A stretch of DNA of 64,000 nt from Sulfurimonas sp. RIFOXYD12_FULL_33_39 (GCA_001829785.1 MICF01000003.1:77883-141882); one strand, 5' to 3'; shown: positions 45,440 through 64,000, counted from the first letter of the stretch. Notes: a model not told the origin generated them from the sequence alone. A program made the numbers and translations.

Positions 45440-46639
45440 ATGGCAAAAGAAAAGTTTGAGCGTAATAAACCTCACTGTAACATTGGTACAATCGGTCACG
45501 TTGACCATGGTAAAACTACTTTAACTGCTGCGATAACAGCGGTATTGGCAGTAACAAACGGTGCAAAAATGATGGATTATGATGCAATCGATAATGCTCC
45601 AGAAGAGAGAGAGCGTGGTATTACTATCGCAACTTCACATGTTGAGTACGAAACAGATAATCGTCACTATGCACACGTTGACTGCCCAGGTCACGCGGAT
45701 TATGTTAAAAATATGATTACCGGTGCTGCACAAATGGACGGTGCTATTTTAGTTGTTTCTGCAGCTGATGGCCCGATGCCACAAACACGTGAGCACATTC
45801 TTCTTTCTAAGCAAGTTGGTGTTCCATATATCGTTGTTTTCATGAACAAAGAAGATATGGTTGACGATGAAGAACTATTAGAATTAGTTGAAATGGAAAT
45901 TCGTGAATTATTAGATATGTACGATTTCCCGGGTGATGATACTCCAATCGTTGCCGGTTCAGCAAAAGAAGCACTAGAAGAAGCTAAAACTGGTACACTT
46001 GGACCATGGTCTGCTAAAATCCAAAAATTAATGGCTGAAGTTGATAGATATATTCCTCAACCAGTTCGTGAAACTGATAAAGATTTCTTAATGCCTGTTG
46101 AAGATGTTTTCTCGATTTCTGGACGTGGTACGGTTGTAACTGGTCGTATCGAGCGTGGTACAGTTAAAATCGGTGATGCTATTGAAATCGTAGGTATCCG
46201 TGATACTCAAAAAACTACTGTAACTGGTATTGAAATGTTCCGTAAAGAGATGACTGAGGGTGTTGCAGGGGATAACTGTGGTATTCTTGTTCGCGGTATC
46301 GGTAAAGATGATGTTGAGCGTGGTCAAGTACTTTGTAAGCCGGGTACTATTACTCCTCATACTAAGTTTACAGCTGAGATTTATGTACTAAGTAAAGATG
46401 AGGGTGGTCGTCATACTCCATTCTTCTCAAACTACCGTCCACAATTCTACGTTCGTACAACAGACGTAACTGGTGCTATTACTTTACCGGAAGGTACTGA
46501 GATGGTTATGCCTGGTGATAACGTGAGTATCACTGTTGAATTAATTCACCCAATCGCTATGGAAAAAGGTACTAAGTTCGCTATTCGTGAGGGTGGTAGA
46601 ACAGTTGGTGCTGGTGTTGTAGCTGAGATTCTTGCATAA
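45440..46639 (+). CDS. tuf: Elongation factor Tu
   Basis: EF-Tu carries aminoacyl-tRNA to the ribosome as a GTPase. The 399-residue protein has the G motifs GHVDHGKT (19-26), DCPGH and NKED (about 136-139, usual NKCD), and the effector region [14 protein letters not shown]. Domain 3 has [24 protein letters not shown] precedes the ATG. It is the only tuf here, next to tRNA genes as usual. A 19-bp palindrome begins at its stop. Confidence 0.98.
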   Translation: MAKEKFERNKPHCNIGTIGHVDHGKTTLTAAITAVLAVTNGAKMMDYDAIDNAPEERERGITIATSHVEYETDNRHYAHVDCPGHADYVKNMITGAAQMDGAILVVSAADGPMPQTREHILLSKQVGVPYIVVFMNKEDMVDDEELLELVEMEIRELLDMYDFPGDDTPIVAGSAKEALEEAKTGTLGPWSAKIQKLMAEVDRYIPQPVRETDKDFLMPVEDVFSISGRGTVVTGRIERGTVKIGDAIEIVGIRDTQKTTVTGIEMFRKEMTEGVAGDNCGILVRGIGKDDVERGQVLCKPGTITPHTKFTAEIYVLSKDEGGRHTPFFSNYRPQFYVRTTDVTGAITLPEGTEMVMPGDNVSITVELIHPIAMEKGTKFAIREGGRTVGAGVVAEILA

Positions 46640-46656
46640 TTCGGAACTTCCGAATT
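46638..46656 (+). promoter_or_regulatory. Palindrome between tuf and rpmG
   Basis: AATTCGGAA, a single C, then TTCCGAATT is a perfect dyad starting in the tuf stop codon. With one mismatch it extends to TGCA on both sides, about 14 bp per arm. It is not followed by a T-run (TTTGCAAAATCC), so it may be a processing site or an attenuator that lets some transcripts continue into rpmG. Confidence 0.5.
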
Positions 46657-46683
46657 TGCAAAATCCTTTAAAAGGTTAATAAC

Positions 46684-46836
46684 ATGAGAGAAGCAATACA
46701 TTTAGGATGTGAGAAGTGTACTCGTCGTAACTACCACACTACTAAAAACAAAAAAACTCATACTGAAAAATTTTCAGTAAAAAAATATTGTAAGTTTTGT
46801 CGTGAGCATACTCTTCACAAAGAGATGAAACTGTAA
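46684..46836 (+). CDS. rpmG: 50S ribosomal protein L33, zinc-binding type
   Basis: The 50-residue protein MREAIHLGCEKCTRRNYHTT and KKYCKFCREHTLHKEMKL has two CxxC pairs (C9, C12 and C36, C39) and is the zinc-binding C+ form. It is too short for ordinary ORF filters. It lies 44 bases after tuf, preceded by AAAAGG. A hairpin follows. Confidence 0.95.
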   Translation: MREAIHLGCEKCTRRNYHTTKNKKTHTEKFSVKKYCKFCREHTLHKEMKL

Positions 46837-46855
46837 TATAGTTGCAATTTAAGTT

Positions 46856-46871
46856 CAAGTCTTTTGACTTG
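46856..46871 (+). terminator. Hairpin after rpmG
   Basis: CAAGTC, a TTTT loop, and GACTTG form a 6-bp stem followed by GCTTTGTTGTT. It is a weak terminator candidate between rpmG and tRNA-Trp. Confidence 0.45.
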
Positions 46872-46891
46872 GCTTTGTTGTTATATAATGT

Positions 46892-46967
46892 AGGCGTGTA
46901 GCTCCAATGGTAGAGCACCGGATTCCAAATCCGGGTGTTGGGGGTTCGAATCCCTCCACGCCTGCCA
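46892..46967 (+). tRNA. tRNA-Trp (CCA)
   Basis: 76 bases with encoded CCA. The acceptor AGGCGTG pairs with CACGCCT, the anticodon loop TTCCAAA gives CCA, and the T arm has GGTTCGAATCC. It lies between rpmG and secE, the usual place in this phylum. Confidence 0.95.
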
Positions 46968-47029
46968 CATTAATTATTTGTAGAGCTTTTGAGCTTTATA
47001 GATAATTAATGGCTATTAGGGAAGTTAAA

Positions 47030-47209
47030 ATGAATCTAGGTACACATATCAAAAATGCAAGATTAGAGTTAAGTAAAGTTATTTTTCCTACCAAAGGTCA
47101 GGTTAAACAGGCTTATATTTCAGTCGTAATCGTTGTAAGCGCAATAGCTGCCTTTTTAGCTTTAGTCGATTTGGTTATGTCATCAATTATGTCACTAATC
47201 TTAGGATAG
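47030..47209 (+). CDS. secE: Preprotein translocase subunit SecE
   Basis: SecE clamps SecY in the inner membrane. ATG 47030, with AGGGA 7 bases upstream, gives the 59-residue short form: MNLGTHIKNARLELSKVIFP, then a single helix SVVIVVSAIAAFLALVDLVM. KVIFPTKGQVKQ is the conserved amphipathic part. The earlier in-frame ATG (47009) overlaps the binding site. nusG follows after 9 bases. Confidence 0.93.
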   Translation: MNLGTHIKNARLELSKVIFPTKGQVKQAYISVVIVVSAIAAFLALVDLVMSSIMSLILG

Positions 47210-47218
47210 GGAGTAGCA

Positions 47219-47761
47219 GTGGAAAATAAAAAAAGCAATTATCAGTGGTACTCAATTCAGACATATGGAAATGAGAGAACTGTTCGTTTAGCAATTCTTA
47301 ATATGATACAAGAGATGGGTCTTCAAGATGTTATAACAGATGTTATAGTTCCTACAGAAGACGTTATTGAAGTTAAAGAAGGTAAGAAAAAAATATCAGA
47401 GCGCTCTTTGTACTCAGGATATGTTTTTGCAAGAATTGACCTTAATACTGAAATTCAACACCTTATTCAGACTATTCCTAAAGTATCTGGATTTATCGGC
47501 GAAGCAAATACACCTACGCCCCTTAGTGAGCATGATATTAATGTAATACTAGACCGTGTACAAAATCGTGCAGCACCTAAGCCAAAAGTATTTTTTGACA
47601 GCGGTGAAACTGTACGTATAATAGATGGTCCATTTGCAAACTTTACTGCAACCGTAGATGAGTATGATTTAGAGCATGGAACTCTAAAACTTAACGTTTC
47701 AATTTTTGGTAGAGCAACTCCGGTTGATATCTCTTATACCCAAGTTGAAAAAATAATTTAA
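47219..47761 (+). CDS. nusG: Transcription termination/antitermination protein NusG
   Basis: NusG keeps RNA polymerase processive and contacts Rho and S10. The 180-residue protein has the NGN domain starting YQWYSIQTYGNERTVRLAIL, the insertion EVKEGKKKISERSLYSGYVF, and the KOW motif VRIIDGPFANFTATVDEY (about 139-156). The start is GTG 47219 with GGGAG upstream. It is between secE and rplK in the standard cluster. Confidence 0.96.
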   Translation: MENKKSNYQWYSIQTYGNERTVRLAILNMIQEMGLQDVITDVIVPTEDVIEVKEGKKKISERSLYSGYVFARIDLNTEIQHLIQTIPKVSGFIGEANTPTPLSEHDINVILDRVQNRAAPKPKVFFDSGETVRIIDGPFANFTATVDEYDLEHGTLKLNVSIFGRATPVDISYTQVEKII

Positions 47762-47780
47762 ATCATAAAAAGGAAAAAAA

Positions 47781-48206
47781 ATGGCAAAAAAAATCATGGG
47801 CTATATAAAGCTACAAATTGAAGCCGGCAAAGCAACACCTGCGCCACCGGTTGGACCAGCTTTAGGACAACGTGGTGTTAACATCATGGAATTTACTAAG
47901 GCTTTTAACGAAAAAACAAAAGATAAGATGGGATTTAAAGTTCCTGTAATTATCACTGTTTACACTGATAAGAGTTTTACTTTTATAACTAAACAACCGC
48001 CTGCGACTGCACTATTAATGAATGCTGCAGGAATAAAAAAAGGTTCGGATAATCCACTTAAAAATAAAATTGGAAAGATTACTCGCGCTCAATTAATGGA
48101 AGTTGTAAATAGAAAAATAGAAGATTTAAATACTGACGATAAAGAAGCTGCTGCAAAAACAATTGCAGGTTCTGCTCGCGCAATGGGTCTAGAGATTATA
48201 GACTAA
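47781..48206 (+). CDS. rplK: 50S ribosomal protein L11
   Basis: L11 forms the GTPase-associated centre and is the target of thiostrepton. The 141-residue protein has the proline-rich N-terminal [20 protein letters not shown] (residues 16-35) and a C-terminal RNA-binding domain with [10 protein letters not shown]. Length matches the family. AAAGGA precedes the ATG. The 66-base gap before rplA has a short stem (CCACAA, 48224-48229, with TTGTGG, 48242-48247). Confidence 0.97.
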   Translation: MAKKIMGYIKLQIEAGKATPAPPVGPALGQRGVNIMEFTKAFNEKTKDKMGFKVPVIITVYTDKSFTFITKQPPATALLMNAAGIKKGSDNPLKNKIGKITRAQLMEVVNRKIEDLNTDDKEAAAKTIAGSARAMGLEIID

Positions 48207-48272
48207 TATACAAATATCATCGACCACAATGATATAAAATTTTGTGGCAGAATTTCACAGGAGAATTTGATT

Positions 48273-48965
48273 ATGAGTAAAAGATATAAGCAATTAATAG
48301 AAAAAATTGATATTACAAAAGCGTATAATGTTGATGAAGCATCAACAACGGTAAAAAATCTAGTTAGTGCAAAGTTTGACGAAACGGTTGAAGTAGCACT
48401 TAACTTAAATGTTGATCCAAGACATGCAGACCAGATGATTCGTGGTGCAATCGTACTTCCACACGGAACTGGTAAAACTGTTCGTGTTGCAGTTTTTGCA
48501 AAAGGTGTTAAAGCTGATGAAGCTAAAGCAGCAGGAGCTGATATTGTTGGAACTGATGATTTAGTTCAACAGATTAAAGATGGTGTTTTTAACTTTGATA
48601 TCGTAGTTGCTGCACCAGATTGTATGGGTCTTGTTGGACAAATTGGTCGTATTTTAGGGCCAAAAGGTATGATGCCTAACCCTAAAACCGGTACTGTTAC
48701 ACCTGACGTTGCAACTGCGGTTAAAAATGTTAAAGGCGGTCAAGTAAATTTCCGTGTTGATAAAAAAGGAAATATACATGCAGGAATCGGTAAAGCAAGT
48801 TTTGATGCCGATAAAATAGCTGAAAATCTTGTATCTTTTGTTAAAGCAATTAATAAACATAAACCTGCTTCAGCAAAAGGTCGTTATATTAAAAATGCTG
48901 CGCTTAGTTTAACAATGAGTCCTGCTATTAAGCTTGATATTATGCAACTGGCAGATTTAAAATAA
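48273..48965 (+). CDS. rplA: 50S ribosomal protein L1
   Basis: L1 moves the E-site tRNA out and in many bacteria represses its own operon. The 230-residue protein starts [20 protein letters not shown] and has [17 protein letters not shown] (near 68) and [20 protein letters not shown], all hallmarks. ATG 48273 has AGGAG 9 bases upstream. The TTG at 48267 is in frame but too close to it. Confidence 0.97.
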   Translation: MSKRYKQLIEKIDITKAYNVDEASTTVKNLVSAKFDETVEVALNLNVDPRHADQMIRGAIVLPHGTGKTVRVAVFAKGVKADEAKAAGADIVGTDDLVQQIKDGVFNFDIVVAAPDCMGLVGQIGRILGPKGMMPNPKTGTVTPDVATAVKNVKGGQVNFRVDKKGNIHAGIGKASFDADKIAENLVSFVKAINKHKPASAKGRYIKNAALSLTMSPAIKLDIMQLADLK

Positions 48966-48977
48966 TTAGTAATTTTT

Positions 48978-49079
48978 AGTGCTTTATTCGTAAAGCACTT
49001 TCAAGTTACTGCTTTGGTAACTGCATTTTATGGACTGAAGATATAGGAGCGAAAGCTTAATATGCCAACTAGGTGTTGG
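48978..49079 (+). promoter_or_regulatory. Candidate L10-type leader before rplJ
   Basis: The 152 bases between rplA and rplJ hold three short hairpins: AGTGCTTTA/TAAAGCACT with a TTCG loop (48978-48999), AGTTAC/GTAACT (49004-49022) and CCAAC/GTTGG (49065-49079). The TTCG loop on a 9-bp stem is very stable. In E. coli and Bacillus, L10-L12 complexes bind an rplJ leader. I do not see a perfect match to that motif. Confidence 0.45.
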
Positions 49080-49117
49080 TGTTCCTGTTGAAGTGTTGTC
49101 TGGAAAGGAGATATTCT

Positions 49118-49597
49118 ATGACAAAAACACAAAAAGCTGAAATTATTGAAGTACTTTCAAATGAATTTAAAGATGCTCAAAGCGTAATCTTTTGTGATTA
49201 CAAAGGTTTGAGCGTTGCTAATCTTGAAAGCCTGAGAAAAATTGCTCGTGCTAAAGATGCAAAAGTTCAAGTTGTTAAAAATACTTTGGCAACGATAGCA
49301 TTAAGTAATGCTGAACTTACAGGTGTTGAATTAAAAGACACTAACATTTTAGTATGGGGAGCTGATTCGGTTGCTACTTCTAAAGTAGTTGCTGATTTTG
49401 CAAAAGATAACGATAAATTTGTAATTAAGTCTGCTTACGTGGATCGTGCACCTGCAGATGCTGCTAAAGTTGAAGCATTTGCTAAACTTCCTGGTCGTGA
49501 GGAGCTTCTTGCTATGCTTGCTGCTACTTGGATGGCACCAGTTACATGTTTTACAATCGGATTAGATGCGTTAAGACAAAAAAAAGAGGAAGCTTAA
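49118..49597 (+). CDS. rplJ: 50S ribosomal protein L10
   Basis: L10 forms the stalk base and carries the L12 dimers on its C-terminal helix. ATG 49118 has AAGGAG 7 bases upstream and gives 159 residues: TKTQKAEIIEVLSNEFKDAQ, then YKGLSVANLESLRKIARAKD and LPGREELLAMLAATWMAPVT. The open frame starts earlier (49073), but that segment is leader. It is 63 bases before rplL. Confidence 0.95.
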   Translation: MTKTQKAEIIEVLSNEFKDAQSVIFCDYKGLSVANLESLRKIARAKDAKVQVVKNTLATIALSNAELTGVELKDTNILVWGADSVATSKVVADFAKDNDKFVIKSAYVDRAPADAAKVEAFAKLPGREELLAMLAATWMAPVTCFTIGLDALRQKKEEA

Positions 49598-49660
49598 TTA
49601 GCTTTTAACAAGTATAATGATTTAAATCATTAAAATTAAATTTCATAATGGAGATATATT

Positions 49661-50029
49661 ATGGCTATAACTAAAGAAGATGTATTAGAGTTTATCTCAG
49701 GACTTTCTGTATTAGAACTTTCTGAATTAGTAAAAGAGTTTGAAGAAAAATTTGGTGTTTCTGCACAGCCTGTTGCTGTTGCAGGTGGTGCTGTTGCAGC
49801 TGCTGCTGTTGAAGAGCAAACTGAATTCAACGTTATTATCACTGATGCCGGTGATAAAAAAATCAACGTAATTAAAGTTGTTCGTGCATTAACTGGTCTT
49901 GGACTAAAAGAAGCTAAAGATGCAACTGAAAATGTACCTTCAACAATTAAAGAAGGTGTTGATAAAGATACAGCTATGGATGCTAAAAAGCAACTTGAAG
50001 AAGCTGGTGCAAAAGTAGAAGTTAAATAA
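49661..50029 (+). CDS. rplL: 50S ribosomal protein L7/L12
   Basis: L12 forms the flexible stalk that recruits GTPase factors. The 122-residue protein has the helical N-terminus [20 protein letters not shown], an alanine-rich hinge ([15 protein letters not shown]) and the C-terminal domain with [20 protein letters not shown] and [11 protein letters not shown]. It is followed by a 231-base structured gap before rpoB. Confidence 0.98.
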   Translation: MAITKEDVLEFISGLSVLELSELVKEFEEKFGVSAQPVAVAGGAVAAAAVEEQTEFNVIITDAGDKKINVIKVVRALTGLGLKEAKDATENVPSTIKEGVDKDTAMDAKKQLEEAGAKVEVK

Positions 50030-50040
50030 TTTCTATATTT

Positions 50041-58929
<8,889 letters not shown>

Positions 58930-58934
58930 TATAA

Positions 58935-58965
58935 AATAATAGCTACTATCAAAGTAGCTATTATT
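58935..58965 (+). terminator. Terminator after rpoBC
   Basis: AATAATAGCTAC, a 7-base loop and GTAGCTATTATT make a 12-bp stem with T-rich end (TATTATTTCTC). It follows the first hairpin by 5 bases and separates rpoBC from the rpsL promoter. Confidence 0.75.
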
Positions 58966-59018
58966 TCTCATATAAAATCCCATATATTAATTAATACTTA
59001 AAATAAGCTAACTTTTAT

Positions 59019-59035
59019 TATAATTTTATTATAAT
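59019..59035 (+). promoter_or_regulatory. Tandem TATAAT boxes of the rpsL-rpsG-fusA operon
   Basis: Two TATAAT boxes (59019-59024 and 59030-59035) occur 11 bases apart. A leader of about 65 bases with a small stem (AACTC...GAGTT near 59047-59068) precedes rpsL. No clear -35 box is visible. Confidence 0.5.
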
Positions 59036-59102
59036 CACGCGTCTATAACTCCCTAAAAATAGAGAGTTAAATTCTACTGGAAAAATTAAGTAAAGGAATT
59101 GT

Positions 59103-59483
59103 ATGCCTACAATCAATCAGTTGATTCGCAATGAGCGTAAAAAAGTGGTTAAAAAATCAAAATCACCTGCTCTTGTATCATGTCCACAACGTCGTGGTGT
59201 TTGTACTCGTGTTTACACGACAACACCTAAAAAACCTAACTCGGCTTTAAGAAAAGTTGCAAAAGTTCGTTTAACTTCAGGTTTTGAAGTTATTTCTTAT
59301 ATCGGTGGTGAGGGTCACAACCTTCAAGAGCACTCAATAGTTCTTGTCCGTGGCGGTCGTATTAAAGATTTACCCGGTGTTAAGTACCATATCGTTCGTG
59401 GTGCACTAGATACTGCAGGTGTAACAGGTCGTAAGGTTGCTCGTTCTAAATACGGAACAAAAAAAGCAAAAGCAAAAAAATAG
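59103..59483 (+). CDS. rpsL: 30S ribosomal protein S12
   Basis: S12 controls decoding accuracy. The 126-residue protein has [17 protein letters not shown] with Lys43 and the loop [20 protein letters not shown] with Lys88 and Asp89. These are the wild-type residues at the streptomycin-resistance positions, and Asp89 is the RimO methylthiolation site. AAAGGAA precedes the ATG. A 201-base gap leads to rpsG. Confidence 0.98.
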   Translation: MPTINQLIRNERKKVVKKSKSPALVSCPQRRGVCTRVYTTTPKKPNSALRKVAKVRLTSGFEVISYIGGEGHNLQEHSIVLVRGGRIKDLPGVKYHIVRGALDTAGVTGRKVARSKYGTKKAKAKK

Positions 59484-60152
<669 letters not shown>

Positions 60153-60164
60153 TAGGAAAATATT

Positions 60165-62255
60165 ATGGCAAGATCACATAAATTAGAAGACGTTAGAAAT
60201 ATTGGTATTGCTGCTCACATTGATGCGGGTAAAACTACAACGACTGAAAGAATTCTGTTCTATACAGGTCGTGAGCATAAAATAGGTGAAGTACATGACG
60301 GTGCTGCAACTATGGACTGGATGGAGCAAGAGCAAGAGCGTGGTATTACTATTACTTCTGCTGCAACTACATGTGAATGGGCTGGAAAACAGATTAATAT
60401 AATTGATACTCCGGGTCACGTTGACTTTACTATCGAAGTTGAGCGTTCAATGCGTGTCCTTGATGGTGCAGTTTCTGTATTTTGTGCAGTTGGCGGTGTT
60501 CAACCACAATCTGAAACAGTTTGGAGACAAAGAAATCGTTATGGCGTGCCATCTATTGTTTTTGTTAACAAAATGGACAGAACAGGTGCAAACTTTTACG
60601 TTGTTGAAGAGCAAATTCGTACACGTCTTAAAGGTAATCCGGTTCCAATTCAATTGCCAATCGGCGAAGAAGAGCGTTTTGCGGGTATAGTTGACCTTGT
60701 TACTATGAAAGCTATCGTTTGGGATCAAGATGCTGCGATGGGTTCAAATTACCATGTAGAAGAGATTCCTGCTGATATGCTAGACAAAGCTGCAGAGTAC
60801 CGTGAAAAAATGATTGAATCTATCTCTGAAGTTGACGGTAACGAACACCTTGCTGAGAAGTATTTAGAGGGTGAAGAGTTAACAGAAGATGAAATTATTG
60901 CAGGTATTAAAGCTGCTACAATCGGTATGCATATTGTTCCTATGACGGCAGGTACCGCATTTAAAAACAAAGGTGTTCAAACTCTGCTTGACGCTGTTGT
61001 TGCTTATCTTCCTGCTCCAACAGAATGTGCTCCAATTAAGGGCACGATGATGGATGATGAGGATGAAGAAGTTGTTGTTCCATCAACTGATAATGGGGAA
61101 TTTGCATCATTGGCATTTAAAATTATGACTGACCCGTTTGTTGGAACATTAACTTTTATTCGCGTCTATCGTGGATCACTAGAAGCTGGATCATTTGTTC
61201 ATAACTCTACTAAAGATAAAAAAGAGAGAATTGGGCGTATTGTAAAGATGCATGCTATCAAGCGTGAAGAAGTTAAAGAGATTTATGCCGGTGAAATCGG
61301 GGCTGTTGTTGGTCTAAAATATACGACTACCGGAGATACTTTATGTTCAGAAGGTGATAAAGTTATATTAGAGCGCATGACATTCCCAGAGCCTGTTATC
61401 TCTGTTGCTGTTGAGCCAAAAACTAAGGCTGACCAAGAAAAAATGGGATTAGCTTTAGGTAAACTTGCTGCTGAAGATCCATCTTTTAGAGTTCATACTG
61501 ATGAAGAGACAGGTCAAACAATTATTTCTGGTATGGGTGAACTTCACCTCGAGATTCTTGTTGATCGTATGAAGCGTGAGTTTAAAGTAGAAGCTGAAGT
61601 TGGCGCGCCACAAGTTTCTTACCGTGAAACTATTAGAGAAACAGTTAACCAAGAATACAAATATGCTAAACAATCTGGTGGTCGTGGTGCATTTGGACAT
61701 GTTTATCTTACTATCAAACCGGGTGTTGCAGGAACAGGTTTTGTATTTCACAATGAAATCAAAGGTGGGGTAATTCCAAAAGAGTATATTCCAGCTGTTG
61801 AAAAAGGTTGTGCGGAGACTATGAGTAATGGTGTTCTTGCCGGCTACCCTATGGAAGATATCGATATCACTCTTTACGACGGTTCATATCATGAGGTTGA
61901 CTCTAATGAGATGGCATTCAAACTTGCTGCTTCAATGGGTTTTAAAGAGGGTTGTAGAAAAGCAAAACCTGCTATTTTAGAGCCGCTAATGAAAGTTGAA
62001 GTTGAAGTTCCTGAAGATTATATGGGTGATGTTATCGGTGACCTTAACCGTCGTCGTGGACAAGTTACAAATATGAGTGACAGAAGCGGAAACAAAATTG
62101 TAGATGCATTTGTGCCACTTGCTGAGATGTTCGGTTACTCAACCGACCTTCGTTCTGCTACACAAGGACGTGCTACATACTCAATGGAATTCGATCACTA
62201 TGAGGAAGTTCCAAGAAATGTATCTGAAGAGATCATTAAAAAGAGAAACGGCTAA
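60165..62255 (+). CDS. fusA: Elongation factor G
   Basis: EF-G drives translocation with GTP. The 696-residue protein has the G motifs [14 protein letters not shown] (near 17), DTPGHVDF and NKMDR, the region [15 protein letters not shown], and domain IV ending [15 protein letters not shown]. The length agrees with E. coli (704). It is a single fusA type, not a paralogue such as FusB or TetM. A terminator follows. Confidence 0.98.
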   Translation: MARSHKLEDVRNIGIAAHIDAGKTTTTERILFYTGREHKIGEVHDGAATMDWMEQEQERGITITSAATTCEWAGKQINIIDTPGHVDFTIEVERSMRVLDGAVSVFCAVGGVQPQSETVWRQRNRYGVPSIVFVNKMDRTGANFYVVEEQIRTRLKGNPVPIQLPIGEEERFAGIVDLVTMKAIVWDQDAAMGSNYHVEEIPADMLDKAAEYREKMIESISEVDGNEHLAEKYLEGEELTEDEIIAGIKAATIGMHIVPMTAGTAFKNKGVQTLLDAVVAYLPAPTECAPIKGTMMDDEDEEVVVPSTDNGEFASLAFKIMTDPFVGTLTFIRVYRGSLEAGSFVHNSTKDKKERIGRIVKMHAIKREEVKEIYAGEIGAVVGLKYTTTGDTLCSEGDKVILERMTFPEPVISVAVEPKTKADQEKMGLALGKLAAEDPSFRVHTDEETGQTIISGMGELHLEILVDRMKREFKVEAEVGAPQVSYRETIRETVNQEYKYAKQSGGRGAFGHVYLTIKPGVAGTGFVFHNEIKGGVIPKEYIPAVEKGCAETMSNGVLAGYPMEDIDITLYDGSYHEVDSNEMAFKLAASMGFKEGCRKAKPAILEPLMKVEVEVPEDYMGDVIGDLNRRRGQVTNMSDRSGNKIVDAFVPLAEMFGYSTDLRSATQGRATYSMEFDHYEEVPRNVSEEIIKKRNG

Positions 62256-62268
62256 GCCAGTCAAATAT

Positions 62269-62292
62269 ATACTTTCCCTAAAGGGAAAGTAT
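62269..62292 (+). terminator. Terminator after fusA
   Basis: ATACTTTCCCT, AA, AGGGAAAGTAT is a perfect 11-bp hairpin 13 bases after the fusA stop. It is followed by TACCCACATTTAC, so the T-run is weak, but no other gene on this strand follows for 1.1 kb. Confidence 0.7.
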
Positions 62293-62326
62293 TACCCACA
62301 TTTACTCAATCTTCAAATCACTTACA

Positions 62327-62557
62327 TTAGCTCTTTTTATTTTTTAAATAAAGAATATACTTAATAATAAGTCTTACTAAGATAACAATTATATATAGTC
62401 CAGAAGCCCAAATCAATGGATGAAGATAGTTTCCTTTTTCTGACATTAAGTTAATTCTCGCTATAGGAGAGTGCAATAAATCAGAGTGTTGAAGCAATGC
62501 TAAAAGTAACAGTATAAGCAAAAAGTAGATAAGTTCATTTTTTATTATTTTAATCAT
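62327..62557 (-). CDS. Small membrane protein of unknown function (76 aa)
   Basis: The 76-residue protein has two hydrophobic helices: KNELIYFLLILLLLALLQHS and LHPLIWASGLYIIVILVRLI. Between them lie basic and polar residues (HSPIARINLMSEKG). The C-terminus is lysine-rich. I do not recognise the family. It is followed by the terminator of fusA on the other strand and is 110 bases downstream of the Ate-type gene, possibly as a separate unit. Confidence 0.5.
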   Translation of the reverse strand: MIKIIKNELIYFLLILLLLALLQHSDLLHSPIARINLMSEKGNYLHPLIWASGLYIIVILVRLIIKYILYLKNKKS

Positions 62558-62667
62558 GGAGATAATTATATCTGGTATATTTTAAAAACTAAAAAGTATA
62601 AGAAAAATTATAAAAAAAATTCATAACTGTATCATTTCTACAACATTCGAAATATAAATAACCTATT

Positions 62668-63381
62668 TTATTGCCAGATAGGGTTTTCATATATATCAGG
62701 TCTTCCCTGTAATGTTAAATATGGCTTATATTGTGATTTGTATGAAAGAGATTGACACTCTTGTACATAGTAGCCCAGATATATCCATTTTTTTTGGCTT
62801 TTTTTTGCAAACATAATTTGATTATATAGAGATAGTTTGCCTAGTGAATATTGTTCATAATCAGGGTCATAGTAGAAGTAGATAGATGATACGCCGTTTT
62901 GTAATATATCGATTAAGTCAACACCGATTAGAGTGTTATCTATATAGTATAAAACTTCATAACCAAATTCATTATGTGCATCTACAAAAGAATTATAATA
63001 GCTTTGTACACTAGAAGCGCTATATTCCCACCCTTTTTTGTCTTTCATAAAAAGATGATATTTTTCAAAAAGTTCTAAATGTGTCTTACTTATAGTAGGT
63101 TTTTGAATATAGCTCTTTATATTAGAAGCTTTTCTTATCACTCTTCTTTGTGATTTGGAAAAATGGAAGTTTTGAACATCTATTTTTATACTTTTGCACT
63201 CATCACAATCAAAACATATCGGTCTGAAATACATCTTTCCAAATCTTCTATAGCCTAGCTCTATAAGCTCTTCACAGTATGACAAAGAGCACTCCGAAAT
63301 TATCTTGTAGTAGGTGCTTTGATTTTTATTGGGTAAGTATGAGCATTTGCTGTCAACGCTAAATTCTTTAAGTATATTCAT
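62668..63381 (-). CDS. Arginyl/leucyl-tRNA-protein transferase (Ate/Bpt family)
   Basis: This enzyme attaches an amino acid from tRNA to the N-terminus of proteins that begin with Asp or Glu, marking them for ClpS/ClpAP. The 237-residue protein has CSYLPNKNQSTYYKI, the FRPICFDCDECKSIKIDV cluster, and the end YVQECQSLSYKSQYKPYLTL, which match Bpt (leucyl-specific) proteins of gram-negative bacteria. CxxC is in the right place for metal or redox control. It is divergent from the small membrane gene at 63422. Confidence 0.85.
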   Translation of the reverse strand: MNILKEFSVDSKCSYLPNKNQSTYYKIISECSLSYCEELIELGYRRFGKMYFRPICFDCDECKSIKIDVQNFHFSKSQRRVIRKASNIKSYIQKPTISKTHLELFEKYHLFMKDKKGWEYSASSVQSYYNSFVDAHNEFGYEVLYYIDNTLIGVDLIDILQNGVSSIYFYYDPDYEQYSLGKLSLYNQIMFAKKSQKKWIYLGYYVQECQSLSYKSQYKPYLTLQGRPDIYENPIWQ

Positions 63382-63421
63382 ATTAGAAGTTTGACATAAT
63401 TTCCTTTATAAAAGGTACATA

Positions 63422-63766
63422 ATGAAAGAGATAATAATAAAAAATAAGATACTAATTTTTCGAGTGTTGGGCGGTTTAATGCTTTTTATAAGTTTTATAG
63501 TCTATTTTTGGGTAACTCCTGATGAAGTACTTAGCGAAAATGAGATTGCTGCCGCAAATATTGCAAGAATTGAAGCAAGTGCATTAGGAAGCGGCAAAAC
63601 AAGTTCAAAAGCATCCTCTAAGCCTGAAACTTCGCCATTTATGGAAGAGTTCAAGAACGCTCAAAAAAAACAGCTTGAGTACTTAATAATAGTAAGTATG
63701 CTTATGGGAATAGGTTTCTTGGGGTATAGTTTTATAAACAGATCTAAGAACGATTCTGAGCAATAA
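63422..63766 (+). CDS. Small membrane protein of unknown function (114 aa)
   Basis: The 114-residue protein has one hydrophobic helix near the N-terminus ([20 protein letters not shown]), an alanine- and serine-rich linker ([20 protein letters not shown]), and a second helix near the C-terminus ([20 protein letters not shown]). I do not recognise the family. It overlaps the convergent prfB by 23 bases. Confidence 0.55.
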   Translation: MKEIIIKNKILIFRVLGGLMLFISFIVYFWVTPDEVLSENEIAAANIARIEASALGSGKTSSKASSKPETSPFMEEFKNAQKKQLEYLIIVSMLMGIGFLGYSFINRSKNDSEQ

Positions 63767-64000
63767 GCACATCTTCTATCATTTTATCAATATCGCCGTC
63801 AAGAATGGCACTAATATTTGAATACGCTTCGTTACTTCTGGTATCTTTAATTTGCTGATAAGGTTGCATGACATAAGAACGAATTTGATGTCCCCAACCT
63901 ATCTCACTTTTTGCAATACCTGCAATTTCTGCTTTTTGATTTTCAAGTTCTAACTCATAGAGCCTCGATTTTAACATTTTCATAGCAGTCGCTCTATTTT
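63744..64000 (-). CDS. prfB: Peptide chain release factor 2, C-terminal part (cut by window edge)
   Basis: RF2 reads UGA and UAA stop codons. The visible 85 codons include [17 protein letters not shown] and [22 protein letters not shown], which is unmistakable RF2 rather than RF1. Near the stop it reads [15 protein letters not shown]. The GGQ motif and any programmed frameshift lie outside the window. The coding region is open to the right edge. The stop TAG lies inside the end of the preceding plus-strand gene. Confidence 0.9.
   Translation of the reverse strand, partial: NRATAMKMLKSRLYELELENQKAEIAGIAKSEIGWGHQIRSYVMQPYQQIKDTRSNEAYSNISAILDGDIDKMIEDVLIAQNRS

Noticed and set aside
46884..46889. 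TATAAT box directly before tRNA-Trp
   Set aside because: It is only 2 bases before the tRNA, so transcription would begin inside the tRNA. It cannot be the promoter of that tRNA.

Overview
The window is AT-rich, densely coded bacterial chromosome with no phage, insertion sequence or CRISPR array that I can see. It looks like a member of the Campylobacterota (Epsilonproteobacteria), most likely a Sulfurimonas-type organism. The reasons are a futalosine-pathway MqnA, a DAP-type MurE, no rpmD between rpsE and rplO, a glycosylase of the H. pylori MagIII type, short zinc-type S14, L33 and L36 proteins, and rpoB and rpoC that overlap but are not fused as they are in Helicobacter. The genus is inferred from general family knowledge, not from a search. 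Layout: 1-3034 holds the 5' part of eptA (minus strand, cut by the window edge), mqnA (minus) and a molybdopterin operon moaD-moaE-moeA (plus). 3031-4658 is a minus-strand pair, rnhB and a divergent AAA-type ATPase. 4731-15435 is the S10-spc operon (rpsJ to secY, map, infA) with a clear promoter and a short hairpin at the end. 15531-24666 is a mixed accessory block: a small chemoreceptor, chorismate mutase, a PlsC-type acyltransferase, a CvfB-like RNA-binding protein, a Bax-like glucosaminidase coupled to a spore-photoproduct-lyase-like radical SAM protein, an LtaS/MdoB-like sulfatase-fold transferase, a PAP2 phosphatase, a DUF4136-type lipoprotein and a small zinc-ribbon protein. 24745-27830 is the alpha operon (rpmJ, rpsM, rpsK, rpsD, rpoA, rplQ), preceded by a strikingly structured leader. 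27881-44665 holds housekeeping and accessory genes: an aldo/keto reductase, a NifU-type scaffold domain, a TPR protein, murE, a thioredoxin-like ferredoxin, panD, a YbaB protein, a PDZ protein, ispA, tkt, a MagIII-like glycosylase, an AEC transporter, a thioredoxin, a ComEA-like protein, a GAF-PAS-GGDEF protein, a SpoU methyltransferase, a membrane protein with a possible metal site, copA and yaaA. 44769-62292 is the tRNA-tuf-rpmG-trpT-secE-nusG-rplKAJL-rpoBC-rpsL-rpsG-fusA superregion. 62327-64000 holds a small membrane protein, an Ate/Bpt aminoacyl-transferase, another small membrane protein and the 3' end of prfB. Working together: most of the window is the translation and transcription machinery in its classic operons. 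Between these operons lie cell-envelope genes (EptA, LtaS-like protein, PAP2 phosphatase, PlsC, MurE, Bax), cofactor genes (molybdopterin, menaquinone, pantothenate, isoprenoid) and a copper exporter. No stretch longer than 300 bases lacks a gene. The longest non-coding stretches (24667-24879, 44666-44814, 45112-45273, 50030-50260, 59484-59684) carry promoters and RNA hairpins, described separately. I did not find one clearly new multi-gene system. The most unusual signals are a palindromic word, TACATGTA, that recurs through the non-ribosomal genes, and a three-way-junction-like leader upstream of the alpha operon.
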